Source of the DNA: Micromonospora echinofusca
GTDB lineage: Bacteria > Actinomycetota > Actinomycetes > Mycobacteriales > Micromonosporaceae
Length of the DNA stretch: 64,000 bases
Direction: 5' to 3'
Assembly (NCBI RefSeq): GCF_900091445.1
Contig: NZ_LT607733.1
Location: 5,421,001 to 5,485,000 of the forward strand
A model generated the notes under the pieces. That model was not told the origin of the DNA, did not search any database, and saw only the letters and a program-made list of their open reading frames with translations. Below, piece after piece: positions 52,907-61,123 of the stretch; the first letter of the stretch is position 1; each line of letters begins with the position of its first letter. The position numbers and the translations under genes were made by a program.

Positions 52907-54835
52907 TCAGTCCTTGCGGTCGGGCACGAAGCCCTCGGCGATCCGGTCGAAGTTGGCCAGGTTGGCCTGCCAGTCCTTCGCGGCGACCTCCCAGCGCAGG
53001 GCGTAGCCCCGGTTCTTGGCCGTGACGAAGCCCCGGTTGCGGACGTGGATCCGGGTGCCGTCGCGGGTCTCCAGCCACTCCCAGTCCGCGCAGGTCTTCC
53101 AGAAGCCGTCGCAGCTCGTGATGTCGACGTACTGGTAGCTGTTTACGTACTTCCTGCGATCCGGCTCTTTCTCCTTCCAGTCGGCCAACGCGTCCGACTC
53201 CGGCGTGTTGGTCCACTGGATCAGCAGCTCGCCCACCCCGTTGGGCTCGTCGAAGACGACGGTGTTCTGCCCGGCGTTGCGGCGCACCCAGTTCGCCGGG
53301 ATCGGCAGCGCGAAGCCGGCGGGGTCCTTGTGCAGCTTCCAGCCCGCCGGCAGCGCGTCCGGGGTCGGCGACGGGGTGGCCGACGGCGTCGGGCTCGGCG
53401 CGGCGCTCGTGGGCGGGGCCGGCGCGGAGGACTGCGGCGGCTGCCCCTGCGAGGTCGCCGCGCCGGTCGGGTCGGCCTGCGGTGTGCCGCCGCCGTCCCC
53501 ACCGTCGCCACCGGTCAGCATCGGCACGACCACCACCAGGCCGAGCAACAGCAGCGCCACCAGCACGCCGATCAGCACGTTGCGGCGGGTGTTGTCGGGC
53601 TTCGTACCGTCGGACGCCACGACCGCCGCCCGACCGGACGGCGGGCTCACCGGCGCGGGCATCACCGAGGTGGGATTCGCCGGCTTCCGGGGCGCCGGGT
53701 CGGCCTTCGTGTCGTCGAGCGCCGGCTTGGGCGGGTCGACCTTCGCGGTCGGGGCCGGGTCCGACGTGGAGGCTCCGACCTTGGCCGTCGGCGCGGCGTC
53801 CGAGGAGACCGCCGCCGTGGGGTCCTCGGCGGTGGACGCAGCGGCGGCACCGGCACCGGCCGCCGCCAGGGGCGCACGCGGAGCCGGCGGGCTGACGGGC
53901 CTGTCGGACGCGCCCTCGGCCGGGCGGGGCGCCGGCACCAACGGTGGGCGCGGCTCACGCGGACCGTTCGGCCCCGGCCGGCGTACGCCGTCGAGCAGCG
54001 GGATGGTCCGGGTGCGCTTGCCACCGGCGCGGCGCAGCAGCTTCTCCGCGACCTCGGCGGTGATCCGCTCCTTCGGGTCCTTGCGCAGCAGGCCGTTGAG
54101 CACCGGCTTGAGCGGCCCGGCGTTCTTCGGCGGCGGCATCGGCTCGGTGGCGAGCGCCGCCAGGGTGGCGATCGCCGACGGCCGCGCGTACGGCGACTTG
54201 CCCTCGACCGCCGCGTAGAGGGTGGCGCCCAGCGACCAGAGGTCGGCCTCCGGCCCGGCGGTGCCCTCGCGGGCCCGCTCCGGCGAGATGTACGCGGGCG
54301 ACCCCAGCACCATGCCCGTGCGGGTCACGTTGGGGTCGCCGGGAATCGTGGCGAGACCGAAATCGGTCAGCACCACCCGGCCGTCGTCGCCGAGCAGCAC
54401 GTTCCCGGGCTTGACGTCGCGGTGCATCACGCCGGCCTTGTGCGCCGACTTCAGCGCGGCCAGCACGCCCAGGCCGATCTCCACCGCGCGCGCCGGCGTC
54501 ACGGGGCCGTCCTCGGCGAGCGTGTCCTGCAACGACTTCGACGGCACGTACTCCATGACGATCCACGGGTCGCCGTCGGTACGCAGCACGTCGAAGATGC
54601 GGACCACGTTGATGTGGTTGAGCCGGGCGATGGCGCGGGCCTCGCGCAGCGAGCGCTCCCGCATCTCGCGGCGCTCCTCGTCGGTGAGGCTGGGCGGCGG
54701 GACGAGTTCCTTGATCGCCACGTCCCGGTGCAGCACCTCGTCGCGCGCCTTCCACACCCGACCCATGCCACCCTGACCGAGCGGCGACAGAAGCCGGTAT
54801 CGGTCAGCGACGAGTTGGGGCAGCGCGTTCGACAT
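52907..54835 (-). CDS. Transmembrane Ser/Thr protein kinase (PknB-like)
   Basis: A 642-residue receptor-type kinase. The kinase domain fills residues 12-270: glycine loop LLSPLGQGGMGRVWKA, Lys in DVAIKELV, catalytic loop VMHRDVKPGNVLLG, DFGLA and SPAYISPERARE. A ~130-residue Pro/Ala/Asp-rich linker precedes one membrane helix (VLIGVLVALLLLGLVVVVPM). The exported part has a Gly/Ser/Pro-rich stalk and a ~135-residue domain (PAGWKLHKDPAGFALPIPAN) without PASTA repeats. ATG 54835. It is divergent from accE, 92 bases away. Confidence 0.94.
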   Translation of the reverse strand: MSNALPQLVADRYRLLSPLGQGGMGRVWKARDEVLHRDVAIKELVPPPSLTDEERREMRERSLREARAIARLNHINVVRIFDVLRTDGDPWIVMEYVPSKSLQDTLAEDGPVTPARAVEIGLGVLAALKSAHKAGVMHRDVKPGNVLLGDDGRVVLTDFGLATIPGDPNVTRTGMVLGSPAYISPERAREGTAGPEADLWSLGATLYAAVEGKSPYARPSAIATLAALATEPMPPPKNAGPLKPVLNGLLRKDPKERITAEVAEKLLRRAGGKRTRTIPLLDGVRRPGPNGPREPRPPLVPAPRPAEGASDRPVSPPAPRAPLAAAGAGAAAASTAEDPTAAVSSDAAPTAKVGASTSDPAPTAKVDPPKPALDDTKADPAPRKPANPTSVMPAPVSPPSGRAAVVASDGTKPDNTRRNVLIGVLVALLLLGLVVVVPMLTGGDGGDGGGTPQADPTGAATSQGQPPQSSAPAPPTSAAPSPTPSATPSPTPDALPAGWKLHKDPAGFALPIPANWVRRNAGQNTVVFDEPNGVGELLIQWTNTPESDALADWKEKEPDRRKYVNSYQYVDITSCDGFWKTCADWEWLETRDGTRIHVRNRGFVTAKNRGYALRWEVAAKDWQANLANFDRIAEGFVPDRKD

Positions 54836-54927
54836 CGCCCAGACGGTACCCGGAGCCGGCGACGCTCACACCGCCGGCACGCCACTGTGCGGTTCAGGTC
54901 AACCTGTCCGGCGCGTACGCTGGCGCC

Positions 54928-55134
54928 ATGTCTGCCGAAGAGCCGCTGTTCCGGGTCGTCCGCGGGGTCCCCACCGCCGAGGAACTGGCCGCGCTGGTGG
55001 GCGCGATCGTCGTACGGTCCCGCCCGGCCGCCGCGTCCCCTCCGGTCGCCGCGTCCGCCTGGGCGCGCTCCGGCCGGCCCGCAGCGGCGGTCGCCGGCCC
55101 CGGCGCGTGGCGGGCGTCCGGCCTGCCCCGCTGA
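54928..55134 (+). CDS. accE: Acyl-CoA carboxylase epsilon subunit
   Basis: A 68-residue protein with the AccE pattern: FRVVRGVPTAEELAALVGAI at the start and SAWARSGRP in the middle. Epsilon subunits stabilise the biotin-dependent actinobacterial acyl-CoA carboxylases and normally directly follow accD5. Here it lies 7.2 kb from accD, beyond the sigma, IS and kinase genes. ATG 54928 is the natural start. Identification depends on a short motif, but maf nearby supports it, because accD-accE-maf is the usual mycobacterial order. Confidence 0.83.
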   Translation: MSAEEPLFRVVRGVPTAEELAALVGAIVVRSRPAAASPPVAASAWARSGRPAAAVAGPGAWRASGLPR

Positions 55135-55286
55135 CCTTTCCGTCCTTTTCCGTACGGATCACCGCAGCTCGGCGCCCCTACGCGCCCGCAGGGTGACCGG
55201 TGTCGGTCGGGGCGGGGCTGCCGACATGCCCGGGGACCGATTAACCTCACTCAGGGAAACGGCGCAGTGACGGGCAGGGAGGGCCG

Positions 55287-55760
55287 ATGATCCCCGAAGA
55301 GGACGGTCCAGCGTCCTGGCTCCGCGGCTACGGCAGCATCGAGGCCGACATCCGCCAGCTCCGCGAGTTCGCCGACAAGCTCCAGGCCGAGGTGGAACGC
55401 AACTACGCCCCGCACCTGTCGTACATCGCCGAGGACATGACCGCACCGGTGCCCAACCCGGCCGACGCGTTCATCGAGCTGGTCAACTTCCTGCGCGCCC
55501 ACCACGAGACCCAGCAGGCCACCGCCGACATGGTCTGGGGTGTCCGCGACGCCACCGGCCACCTGGCCACGGCCGCCGGCACCGTCGCCACCAACTACAC
55601 CGGGTCGGACGCCTTCGCCTCCGCGCGCGTGACCGACGTCGAGCGGGCCCTCGCCAACCCGGCCGCCACGACGCCTCGCGGCGCGCCGCCGGTGCTGCCC
55701 GATCCCACCGGGCCGGAGCCCACGCCGGGGCAGGTGCGGGGTCCGGTGGTGCTGCCATGA
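55287..55760 (+). CDS. Small helical protein, type VII secretion-like
   Basis: A 157-residue, mainly helical protein, first of a three-gene set. DIRQLREFADKLQAEVERNY and AFIELVNFLRAHHETQQATA form two helices; between them SYIAEDM fits the YxxxD/E secretion motif of type VII substrates. The C-terminal ~35 residues are Pro/Gly-rich (PVLPDPTGPEPTPGQVRG). No WxG is visible. ATG 55287 follows GGAGGG. Its stop overlaps the next gene by 4 bases (ATGA). Relation to EsxA-like or PPE-like proteins is inferred from size, helical content, motif and neighbours. Confidence 0.6.
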   Translation: MIPEEDGPASWLRGYGSIEADIRQLREFADKLQAEVERNYAPHLSYIAEDMTAPVPNPADAFIELVNFLRAHHETQQATADMVWGVRDATGHLATAAGTVATNYTGSDAFASARVTDVERALANPAATTPRGAPPVLPDPTGPEPTPGQVRGPVVLP

Positions 55761-57127
55761 TCGAGCGGGGCACCGGCGGCCGCACGTCGGCCCTCACCGA
55801 CTGGCGGCTGATGGACGTCGCCAGCATGTGGGCCTGCCTCCAGGACCACGACACCACCAACCACTGGAAGCAGGTCGCCGGCTGGCGCAAGGTCTGCGAC
55901 CTCGCGCGGGCCCACCTGAGCCGGCTCCAGGAATACCGCAAGGGGCTGGCCGAGGCCTGGCCTCCGCAGAGCAACGAGGCCGCCCGGGCGTACATCCGTG
56001 AGCTGGACGAGCTGATCGACAAGGTGCAGCGCACGCACGACGCCGCCAGCGCCAACTACACCGTGCTCTCCGCCGCCACGCAGGCCATCAGCACCACCCG
56101 CGCGGAGCTCAAGAAGATCTACGAGACGTACGCCGTCAAGGTCCAGGAGAAGCAGACGTACGACGCGACGCTCGCCGACCCGAAGGCAGCCATGGGCAGC
56201 CGGGTCCCCGATCGACCGGTGACCGACGCCGACCTGGAACGACTCAACGTCCAAGCACGCGGCATCATGTACGGCCTCAGCAACGAACTCCAACAGGCCC
56301 AAGTAATGCTCCGCCAACCACCACCCAGACCCAAGGTTGACAACGGGGCGACCGAATCGGGGTTCACCAGTTCGCAGGCCCCGGCAATCCCGCCGATCAT
56401 GCCGGTTCCGATATTGCCAAACGTTGGCACCCCTTCCACACGTCAACCAGGGTCGACGCCCCGACAAGTAACCAGCCCAAGCACACCTGGCCTCGGTCCC
56501 ATTTTGGGCGGAACTGGCACCGGATTGGCACCTCATCCATCAGGCCCTGGCCTACCTACTTCACAGCCTACCGCGCAACCGAATCCATCACCGGGGATCG
56601 GAACCTCAGGGCTTCCGACGGGAGTTTCCCGACCTGGCATATCAGGGCCAGTGAGCAACCAACCAGGTCAAGCTACTCGACCGAATACCGGTTCTGTCCA
56701 GCCCTCCACCCCGCCTTCCACGAACTCACGACCTCTGCCGCATGGCGGCCTAATCGGCGGCACTCCCGGAATCGGATACGGCCCGCCCGGAACAGGAAAC
56801 ACTCAACCGAAGCGAGTCAACCCGATTGGCGGATTAATTGGAGGCGGCGGCGCAGGCACCGCCCCTTCAGGCGGTGCAGGATCTCGCCCAGGTGGCGGAC
56901 GTGGCCTCGCATCCGCCCACGGGATACCCCCGATCGGCGGAACCCCTTTCGGCGCCGCCAACCCAATGCAGGGCCGCCAAGGACATCGCGAACGAGGCGG
57001 CGAGGCCCCCCGACAGTGGGATCCGGAGCACCCCTGGGAAGTCGACCAAGGAGTGCCTCCGGTTGTCCGCCCGCCCAGCGAGGATGGCCCAATCGATCCC
57101 GGCCCAGCAATTGGTTTCAACCGGTGA
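55757..57127 (+). CDS. Helical / Pro-Gly-rich protein, candidate type VII-secreted partner
   Basis: A 456-residue protein coupled to both neighbours by 4-base overlaps. Residues ~15-190 are helical with HWKQVAGWRKVCDLARAHLS and LAEAWPPQSNEAARAYIREL, resembling the WxG/PPE-like helical repeats of actinobacterial type VII substrates. Residues ~195-420 are low-complexity Pro/Gly/Ser/Thr, and the end (HPWEVDQGVPPVV, then DPGPAIGFNR) is a compact motif of unknown function. GC content falls across the second half, and codon 360 is a TTA leucine (56834-56836), rare in such genomes. Function unknown. Confidence 0.62.
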   Translation: MIERGTGGRTSALTDWRLMDVASMWACLQDHDTTNHWKQVAGWRKVCDLARAHLSRLQEYRKGLAEAWPPQSNEAARAYIRELDELIDKVQRTHDAASANYTVLSAATQAISTTRAELKKIYETYAVKVQEKQTYDATLADPKAAMGSRVPDRPVTDADLERLNVQARGIMYGLSNELQQAQVMLRQPPPRPKVDNGATESGFTSSQAPAIPPIMPVPILPNVGTPSTRQPGSTPRQVTSPSTPGLGPILGGTGTGLAPHPSGPGLPTSQPTAQPNPSPGIGTSGLPTGVSRPGISGPVSNQPGQATRPNTGSVQPSTPPSTNSRPLPHGGLIGGTPGIGYGPPGTGNTQPKRVNPIGGLIGGGGAGTAPSGGAGSRPGGGRGLASAHGIPPIGGTPFGAANPMQGRQGHRERGGEAPRQWDPEHPWEVDQGVPPVVRPPSEDGPIDPGPAIGFNR

Positions 57128-58299
57128 TCCTTGGCAATGTCCCGCACTTCGTCGCGATGCTCTCACTATCCTCAGCCCTCGCAACGACCCCCACGCACGT
57201 CGATTCTTCAGTGATCGCGGAGCGGATCAACAATGGCCCGGACATACGTGAGAGTCAGTGGCATTTGAGATATCTGCAAGCGATGACGGCGCATCGACTT
57301 TCTCAGGGGGCAGGAATCACGGTAGCCCTACCCGACACTGGCGTTGATCCACATTCCGACCTTACTCACAATATTTTGCCCGGAATCGACATGGTTCCTG
57401 GCGGAAATGGTGACGGCAGACGGGATCGGAACGGCCACGGCACAGGGATGGCAGGCTTGATCGCGGCGCATGGGGGAATTAATGACAAGGGCGCACTTGG
57501 CATCGCGCCCCAAGCTCAAATTCTACCTATTGTCGACTCACCAGCCGACGGCAACGGCGACCCAGACGTCTTGGCCCAAGCCGTCGAATATGCAATCGAC
57601 AAGGGCGCGGATGTAATCAGCATCTCAAGCGGAGGAGGAACCAGCCCTCGACTGACCCAGGCGGTGAAGAGAGCGCTCGTGTCCGACATCGTCGTAGTTG
57701 CAGGGGCAGGGAATTTCCCCTCTGACCAGAGGGTCGCATACCCGGCGAGCGAGTCTGGCGTCATCGCCGTCGGTGGGATAGACCAGACCGGACGTCATGC
57801 CTCAATCTCAGTGACAGGCCCCGAGATTGATGTGGTAGCCCCCGCCGTCGACATCTACAGCACGAGTCGCGACGGGGGGTATCGCAGAGCGACGGGAACA
57901 TCCGGTGCCACCGCTATCGTTGCCGGAGCCGTCGCGTTGATTAGATCCAAGTACCCGAACCTGCCTGCCTCCGAGGTGGCGCACAGGCTCACGGCTACCG
58001 CGATCGACAAGGGCCCCCCGGGGCGGGACGACGAGTACGGGCACGGGGTCATCGACCTGGTGGCGGCGTTGACTGCTGACGTACCGCCGCTGGGTTTTGG
58101 TTCGGCGACGGCGAGCGCGCCGGCCCCCACCGCCGCGACCACGACGGCGGTAGCGGAGCCGGCGGACGACGGGAACAGTGCGGCGACGGCCCGTGGCCTG
58201 GTCACTCTCGGTGTGATCGTGGCGGCCGGCGGCGCGTGGGCGTTCGTCGCCCGTCGACGTCGTCGGGGTGCCGATCCGCCGCCGCGCATCAGTCGCTGA
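57124..58299 (+). CDS. Mycosin-like membrane-anchored subtilisin (MycP type)
   Basis: A 391-residue S8 peptidase. GTG 57124 overlaps the previous stop (GTGA) and gives a short hydrophobic leader (ILGNVPHFVAMLSLSSALA). The triad is Asp about residue 71 (VALPDTGVDPHSDL), His about 105 (RNGHGTGMAGLIA) and Ser about 260 (TGTSGATAIVAGAVAL), with the oxyanion Asn in VAGAGNFP. A C-terminal membrane helix (LVTLGVIVAAGGAWAFV) ends in RRRRRG. This is the mycosin layout found in ESX type VII systems. GC is low for this genome (62% in 57181-57240, 50% in 57241-57300). Confidence 0.85.
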   Translation: MILGNVPHFVAMLSLSSALATTPTHVDSSVIAERINNGPDIRESQWHLRYLQAMTAHRLSQGAGITVALPDTGVDPHSDLTHNILPGIDMVPGGNGDGRRDRNGHGTGMAGLIAAHGGINDKGALGIAPQAQILPIVDSPADGNGDPDVLAQAVEYAIDKGADVISISSGGGTSPRLTQAVKRALVSDIVVVAGAGNFPSDQRVAYPASESGVIAVGGIDQTGRHASISVTGPEIDVVAPAVDIYSTSRDGGYRRATGTSGATAIVAGAVALIRSKYPNLPASEVAHRLTATAIDKGPPGRDDEYGHGVIDLVAALTADVPPLGFGSATASAPAPTAATTTAVAEPADDGNSAATARGLVTLGVIVAAGGAWAFVARRRRRGADPPPRISR

Positions 58300-58408
58300 G
58301 CCGCCCTGACGACCGACGGGCGGAGGAGCCCGCGACGCGGCGCGGGCAACAGGCCGACACGGCCCGCCGGGGGCGTGGTCGCTCCGGTCAGCCGGTAACG
58401 TCGGCGAC

Positions 58409-59065
58409 GTGCCGAAGTCCTTGCCGCTCCGCCTCGTGCTCGCGTCCGCCAGCCCTGCCCGCCGCAAGATTCTCCAGGCCGCCGGGATCGAGACGGACGT
58501 GCTGGTCAGCGGCGTCGACGAATCCCTCGTGGTCACCGAACGGGCCGAGGAACTCTGCCTGGAGTTGGCCCGGATGAAGGCGCAGGCCGTGCTCACCCGG
58601 CTGGGGCCGGCCGACGACCAGCGGACGCTGGTGATCGGCTGCGACTCGGTGCTGGCCTTCGACGGGGAGATCCTCGGCAAGCCGACCGACGCGGCGGACG
58701 CCACCCGGCGCTGGAAGCGGATGCGCGGGCGCAGCGGTGTGCTGCACAGCGGGCACTGCCTGATCGACGTCGAGGCCGGGCGGCGGGCCGAGGCGGTCGC
58801 GTCGACCGTGGTGCACTTCGCCGACGTCAGCGACGACGAGATCGCCACGTACGTGGGCACGGGCGAGCCACTGGCCGTGGCGGGGGCCTTCACGATCGAC
58901 GGCCTGGGCGGTCCCTTCGTGGAGCGGATCGAGGGTGATCCGAGCACGGTCATCGGGCTCAGCCTGCCGATGCTGCGCCGCCTTCTCGCCGAACTGGAAA
59001 TCCCGATCACGGATCTGTGGACGAAGATCGCGCCCGGCAGTCAGACCGTCGAACTGCTCGGCTAG
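58409..59065 (+). CDS. maf: Maf nucleotide pyrophosphatase
   Basis: A 218-residue Maf/YceF-type nucleoside triphosphate pyrophosphatase, which hydrolyses non-canonical or surplus nucleotides. Family landmarks: the starting LPLRLVLASASPARRKILQ, the acidic TLVIGCDSVLAFDGEILGKP, GRSGVLHSGHCLI and AGAFTIDGLGGPFVERIEGD. GC is back to normal here. In mycobacteria it follows accE directly; here the mycosin cassette intervenes. It is followed by a TnpB-only element. Confidence 0.93.
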   Translation: MPKSLPLRLVLASASPARRKILQAAGIETDVLVSGVDESLVVTERAEELCLELARMKAQAVLTRLGPADDQRTLVIGCDSVLAFDGEILGKPTDAADATRRWKRMRGRSGVLHSGHCLIDVEAGRRAEAVASTVVHFADVSDDEIATYVGTGEPLAVAGAFTIDGLGGPFVERIEGDPSTVIGLSLPMLRRLLAELEIPITDLWTKIAPGSQTVELLG

Positions 59066-59085
59066 CGTCCGTTCTTGACTTCCTT

Positions 59086-59105
59086 CCCACGCCTAGAGGC
59101 GGGGG
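59086..59105 (-). repeat. Right-end hairpin of the TnpB element
   Basis: The stem GCCT-AG-AGGC is extended by C-G pairs with one A-G mismatch. It lies immediately 3' of the TnpB stop on the coding strand, where the 3' end of the omega-RNA of TnpB elements is formed. It mirrors the hairpin at 60417-60436. Confidence 0.65.
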
Positions 59106-60301
59106 ATTCCAGCGGTCGCCCGCTGGGTTTCCTGCTTCACCGACGACCGCCCCGTCCGGACGTTCGTCCGTTGAGGTCTTATACCGCCTCCACAGGCAAT
59201 CACGGAGAGCCCCTCCGCGAGAATGTTGCGGGCCGCGTTGACGTCGCGGTCGTGGACAGTGCCGCATCGGCAGGTCCACGACCGCATGTTAAGCGGCATC
59301 CGCTCAGCGAGCGCACCGCACGCCGAGCACAGTTTGGACGACGGGAACCAGCGGTCCACAACCACGAGGTTGCGGCCGTGCCAGTCGGCCTTGTATTCGA
59401 GCAGGGTGCGGAACTGCCGCCAAGCCGCGTCGCTGATGGCGCGGGCCAGGCTGTGGTTTGTGACCATGTTGCGCACGGTCAGGTCCTCGACGACGATCGT
59501 TTGGTTCTCACGAACGAGCCGAGTGGTCAACTTGTGCAGATGGTCCCGCCTGCGGTCGGTGATCCGGGCGTGCACGCGGGCGACCTTGAGTCGGGCCTTG
59601 GCCCGGTTCGCGGAGCCCGTCTCCTTCTTGGCCAGGTTCCGCTGCGCCTTGGCGAGTGCGGCCCGGTCGCGGCGCTCATGCTTCGGGTTGACGACTTTCT
59701 CACCGGTGGACAGCGTGAGCAGGCTGTCCAGGCCGGCATCGACCCCGACGGCCGGGCTCGGCGCCGGAGCCTGCTCGATCCGGTCGTCGCACAGCAGCGA
59801 CACGAACCAGCGACCGGCCGCGTCCTGCGACACGGTCACCGTGGACGGCTTCGCGCCCTCGGGAAGCGGCCGGGACCACACAATGTTCAGCGGCTCGGCC
59901 ATCTTCGCCAGGGTGAGCCGGCCGTCGCGGTAGCGGAACCCGCTGGTGGTGTACTCCGCCGACCGGCGCGACTTCTTCTTGCTCTTGAAGCTCGGGTACC
60001 GGGCTCGTTTGGCGAAGAAGTTGGTGAACGCGAATTGCAGGTGCCGCAGGGCCTGCTGCAACGGCACGGCCGACACCTCGTTGAGGAACGCCAGGTCGTC
60101 AGTTTTCTTCCACGCGGTCAGCATCGACGACGTCGCGTTGTAGTTCACCCGTTCTTGGCGCAGCGTCCACGCCTCGGTGCGGGCCTGCAACCCCATGTTG
60201 TAGACCAGCCGGACACACCCGAACGTGCGGGCAAGCTCGCAAGCCTGCTCGGAGCTCGGGTAGAAGCGGAACCTGAACGCCCGTTTCACAGCCCTGGCCA
60301 T
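59093..60301 (-). CDS. tnpB: TnpB family RNA-guided nuclease (IS200/IS605-type accessory protein)
   Basis: A 402-residue TnpB-type protein, the transposon-borne ancestor group of Cas12. An N-terminal helix-turn-helix region (FYPSSEQACELARTFGCVR) leads into the OrfB core. RuvC-like residues are Asp in GVDAGLDSLLTL, Glu in IVVEDLTVRNM and Asp in VHDRDVNAARNI. The zinc finger is CSACG and CRCG. Full length with intact catalytic residues. No TnpA gene is adjacent. The stop codon lies inside the right-end hairpin region. ATG 60301. It is opposite in direction to maf and to the O-methyltransferase. Confidence 0.93.
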   Translation of the reverse strand: MARAVKRAFRFRFYPSSEQACELARTFGCVRLVYNMGLQARTEAWTLRQERVNYNATSSMLTAWKKTDDLAFLNEVSAVPLQQALRHLQFAFTNFFAKRARYPSFKSKKKSRRSAEYTTSGFRYRDGRLTLAKMAEPLNIVWSRPLPEGAKPSTVTVSQDAAGRWFVSLLCDDRIEQAPAPSPAVGVDAGLDSLLTLSTGEKVVNPKHERRDRAALAKAQRNLAKKETGSANRAKARLKVARVHARITDRRRDHLHKLTTRLVRENQTIVVEDLTVRNMVTNHSLARAISDAAWRQFRTLLEYKADWHGRNLVVVDRWFPSSKLCSACGALAERMPLNMRSWTCRCGTVHDRDVNAARNILAEGLSVIACGGGIRPQRTNVRTGRSSVKQETQRATAGIPRL

Positions 60302-60416
60302 GGCTCACAACCTAGCAAGATAGCCAGTAAGCTTTACGGTGACATGTGGGTGGACACCCATCCGCCTTGGCGCGGATCGGCCTTTCCTGTCCCGACCTGC
60401 AAGAGTTCCGTTTGCT

Positions 60417-60436
60417 CCCACGGCTAAAGCCAGGGG
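60417..60436 (-). repeat. Left-end hairpin of the TnpB element
   Basis: Stem GGCT-AA-AGCC with outer C-G pairs and two mismatches. It has the same shape, spacing and direction as the right-end hairpin. It lies 115 bases upstream of the tnpB start and only 7 bases before the GGAGG ribosome site of the neighbouring O-methyltransferase gene. Confidence 0.6.
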
Positions 60437-60454
60437 TTTCCACGGAGGTTTTCG

Positions 60455-61108
60455 ATGACCACCAAGTCGATCCCGCTCACCTCGGAACTGCACGCGTACC
60501 TGGTCTCGCGCGGTGCGCCGCCGGACGAGATCATGCGGGACCTGGCCGAGGAGACCCTCGCGGCCCTGCCGAACGACGCGCAGATGCAGGTCGCGCCGGA
60601 GCAGGCCGCCTTCCTGACCTTCCTCACCCGGCTGCTGGGGGTACGACACGCCGTCGAGGTGGGCACGTTCACCGGCCTCTCGTCGCTGGCCATCGCCCGA
60701 GGGCTGCCCGAGGGCGGGCGGCTGACCTGCTTCGACATCTCGGAGGAGTTCACCGGGATCGCCCGGCGCTACTGGGCCCGCGCCGGCGTGGACGACCGCA
60801 TCGAGCTACGCATCGGCCCGGCCGGCGACACGCTGCGCGAACTGCCCCACGAGCGGCACCTGGACTTCGCGTTCATCGACGCCGACAAGACCGGCTATCC
60901 GATCTACTGGGCGGAACTGGTGCCCCGGATGCGCCCCGGCGGGGTGATCGCGGTCGACAACGTGCTGCGCGGGGGCCGGGTGATCGCCCCGCAGAACGCC
61001 GACGACCGGGCCATCGCCGCGTTCAACGACGAGGTGCTCGCCGACGTCCGCGTCGACGCGGTGATGCTCCCGATCGCCGACGGCCTCACCCTGGCCCGGG
61101 TGCACTGA
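60455..61108 (+). CDS. SAM-dependent O-methyltransferase (CCoAOMT-like)
   Basis: A 217-residue class I methyltransferase of the family 3 (catechol/caffeoyl-CoA O-methyltransferase-like) type. The SAM site is RHAVEVGTFTGLSSLAIARG, with the acidic motif RLTCFDISEEFTGIARRYW and metal-site Asp residues in FAFIDADKTGYPIY and VIAVDNVLRGGRV. ATG 60455 follows GGAGG at 6 bases. The TnpB element ends just before this ribosome site, so the native promoter has probably been replaced or displaced. Substrate unknown. Confidence 0.9.
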   Translation: MTTKSIPLTSELHAYLVSRGAPPDEIMRDLAEETLAALPNDAQMQVAPEQAAFLTFLTRLLGVRHAVEVGTFTGLSSLAIARGLPEGGRLTCFDISEEFTGIARRYWARAGVDDRIELRIGPAGDTLRELPHERHLDFAFIDADKTGYPIYWAELVPRMRPGGVIAVDNVLRGGRVIAPQNADDRAIAAFNDEVLADVRVDAVMLPIADGLTLARVH

Positions 61109-61123
61109 CGCCTCGCCCTGCGC

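Larger units (their letters stand above)
59075..60440 (-). mobile_element. TnpB-only IS200/IS605- or IS607-type element
   Basis: A ~1.35 kb element holding one gene and no transposase (TnpA). Its two ends carry similar imperfect hairpins in the same orientation: 59086-59105 (cccacgcctagaggcggggg) and 60417-60436 (cccacggctaaagccagggg), each with a 4-bp stem top, 2-base loop and internal mismatches. Such paired hairpins are the recognition structures of IS605-like elements. The downstream edge ends near a TTGAC/GTCAA sequence at ~59075-59080. Exact boundaries are uncertain by several bases. Confidence 0.7.

Noticed and set aside
58300..58408. A small hairpin (gcccgcg with cgcgggc) as terminator of the mycosin gene
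   Set aside because: Only 7 bp with no further support; too weak to list as a feature.
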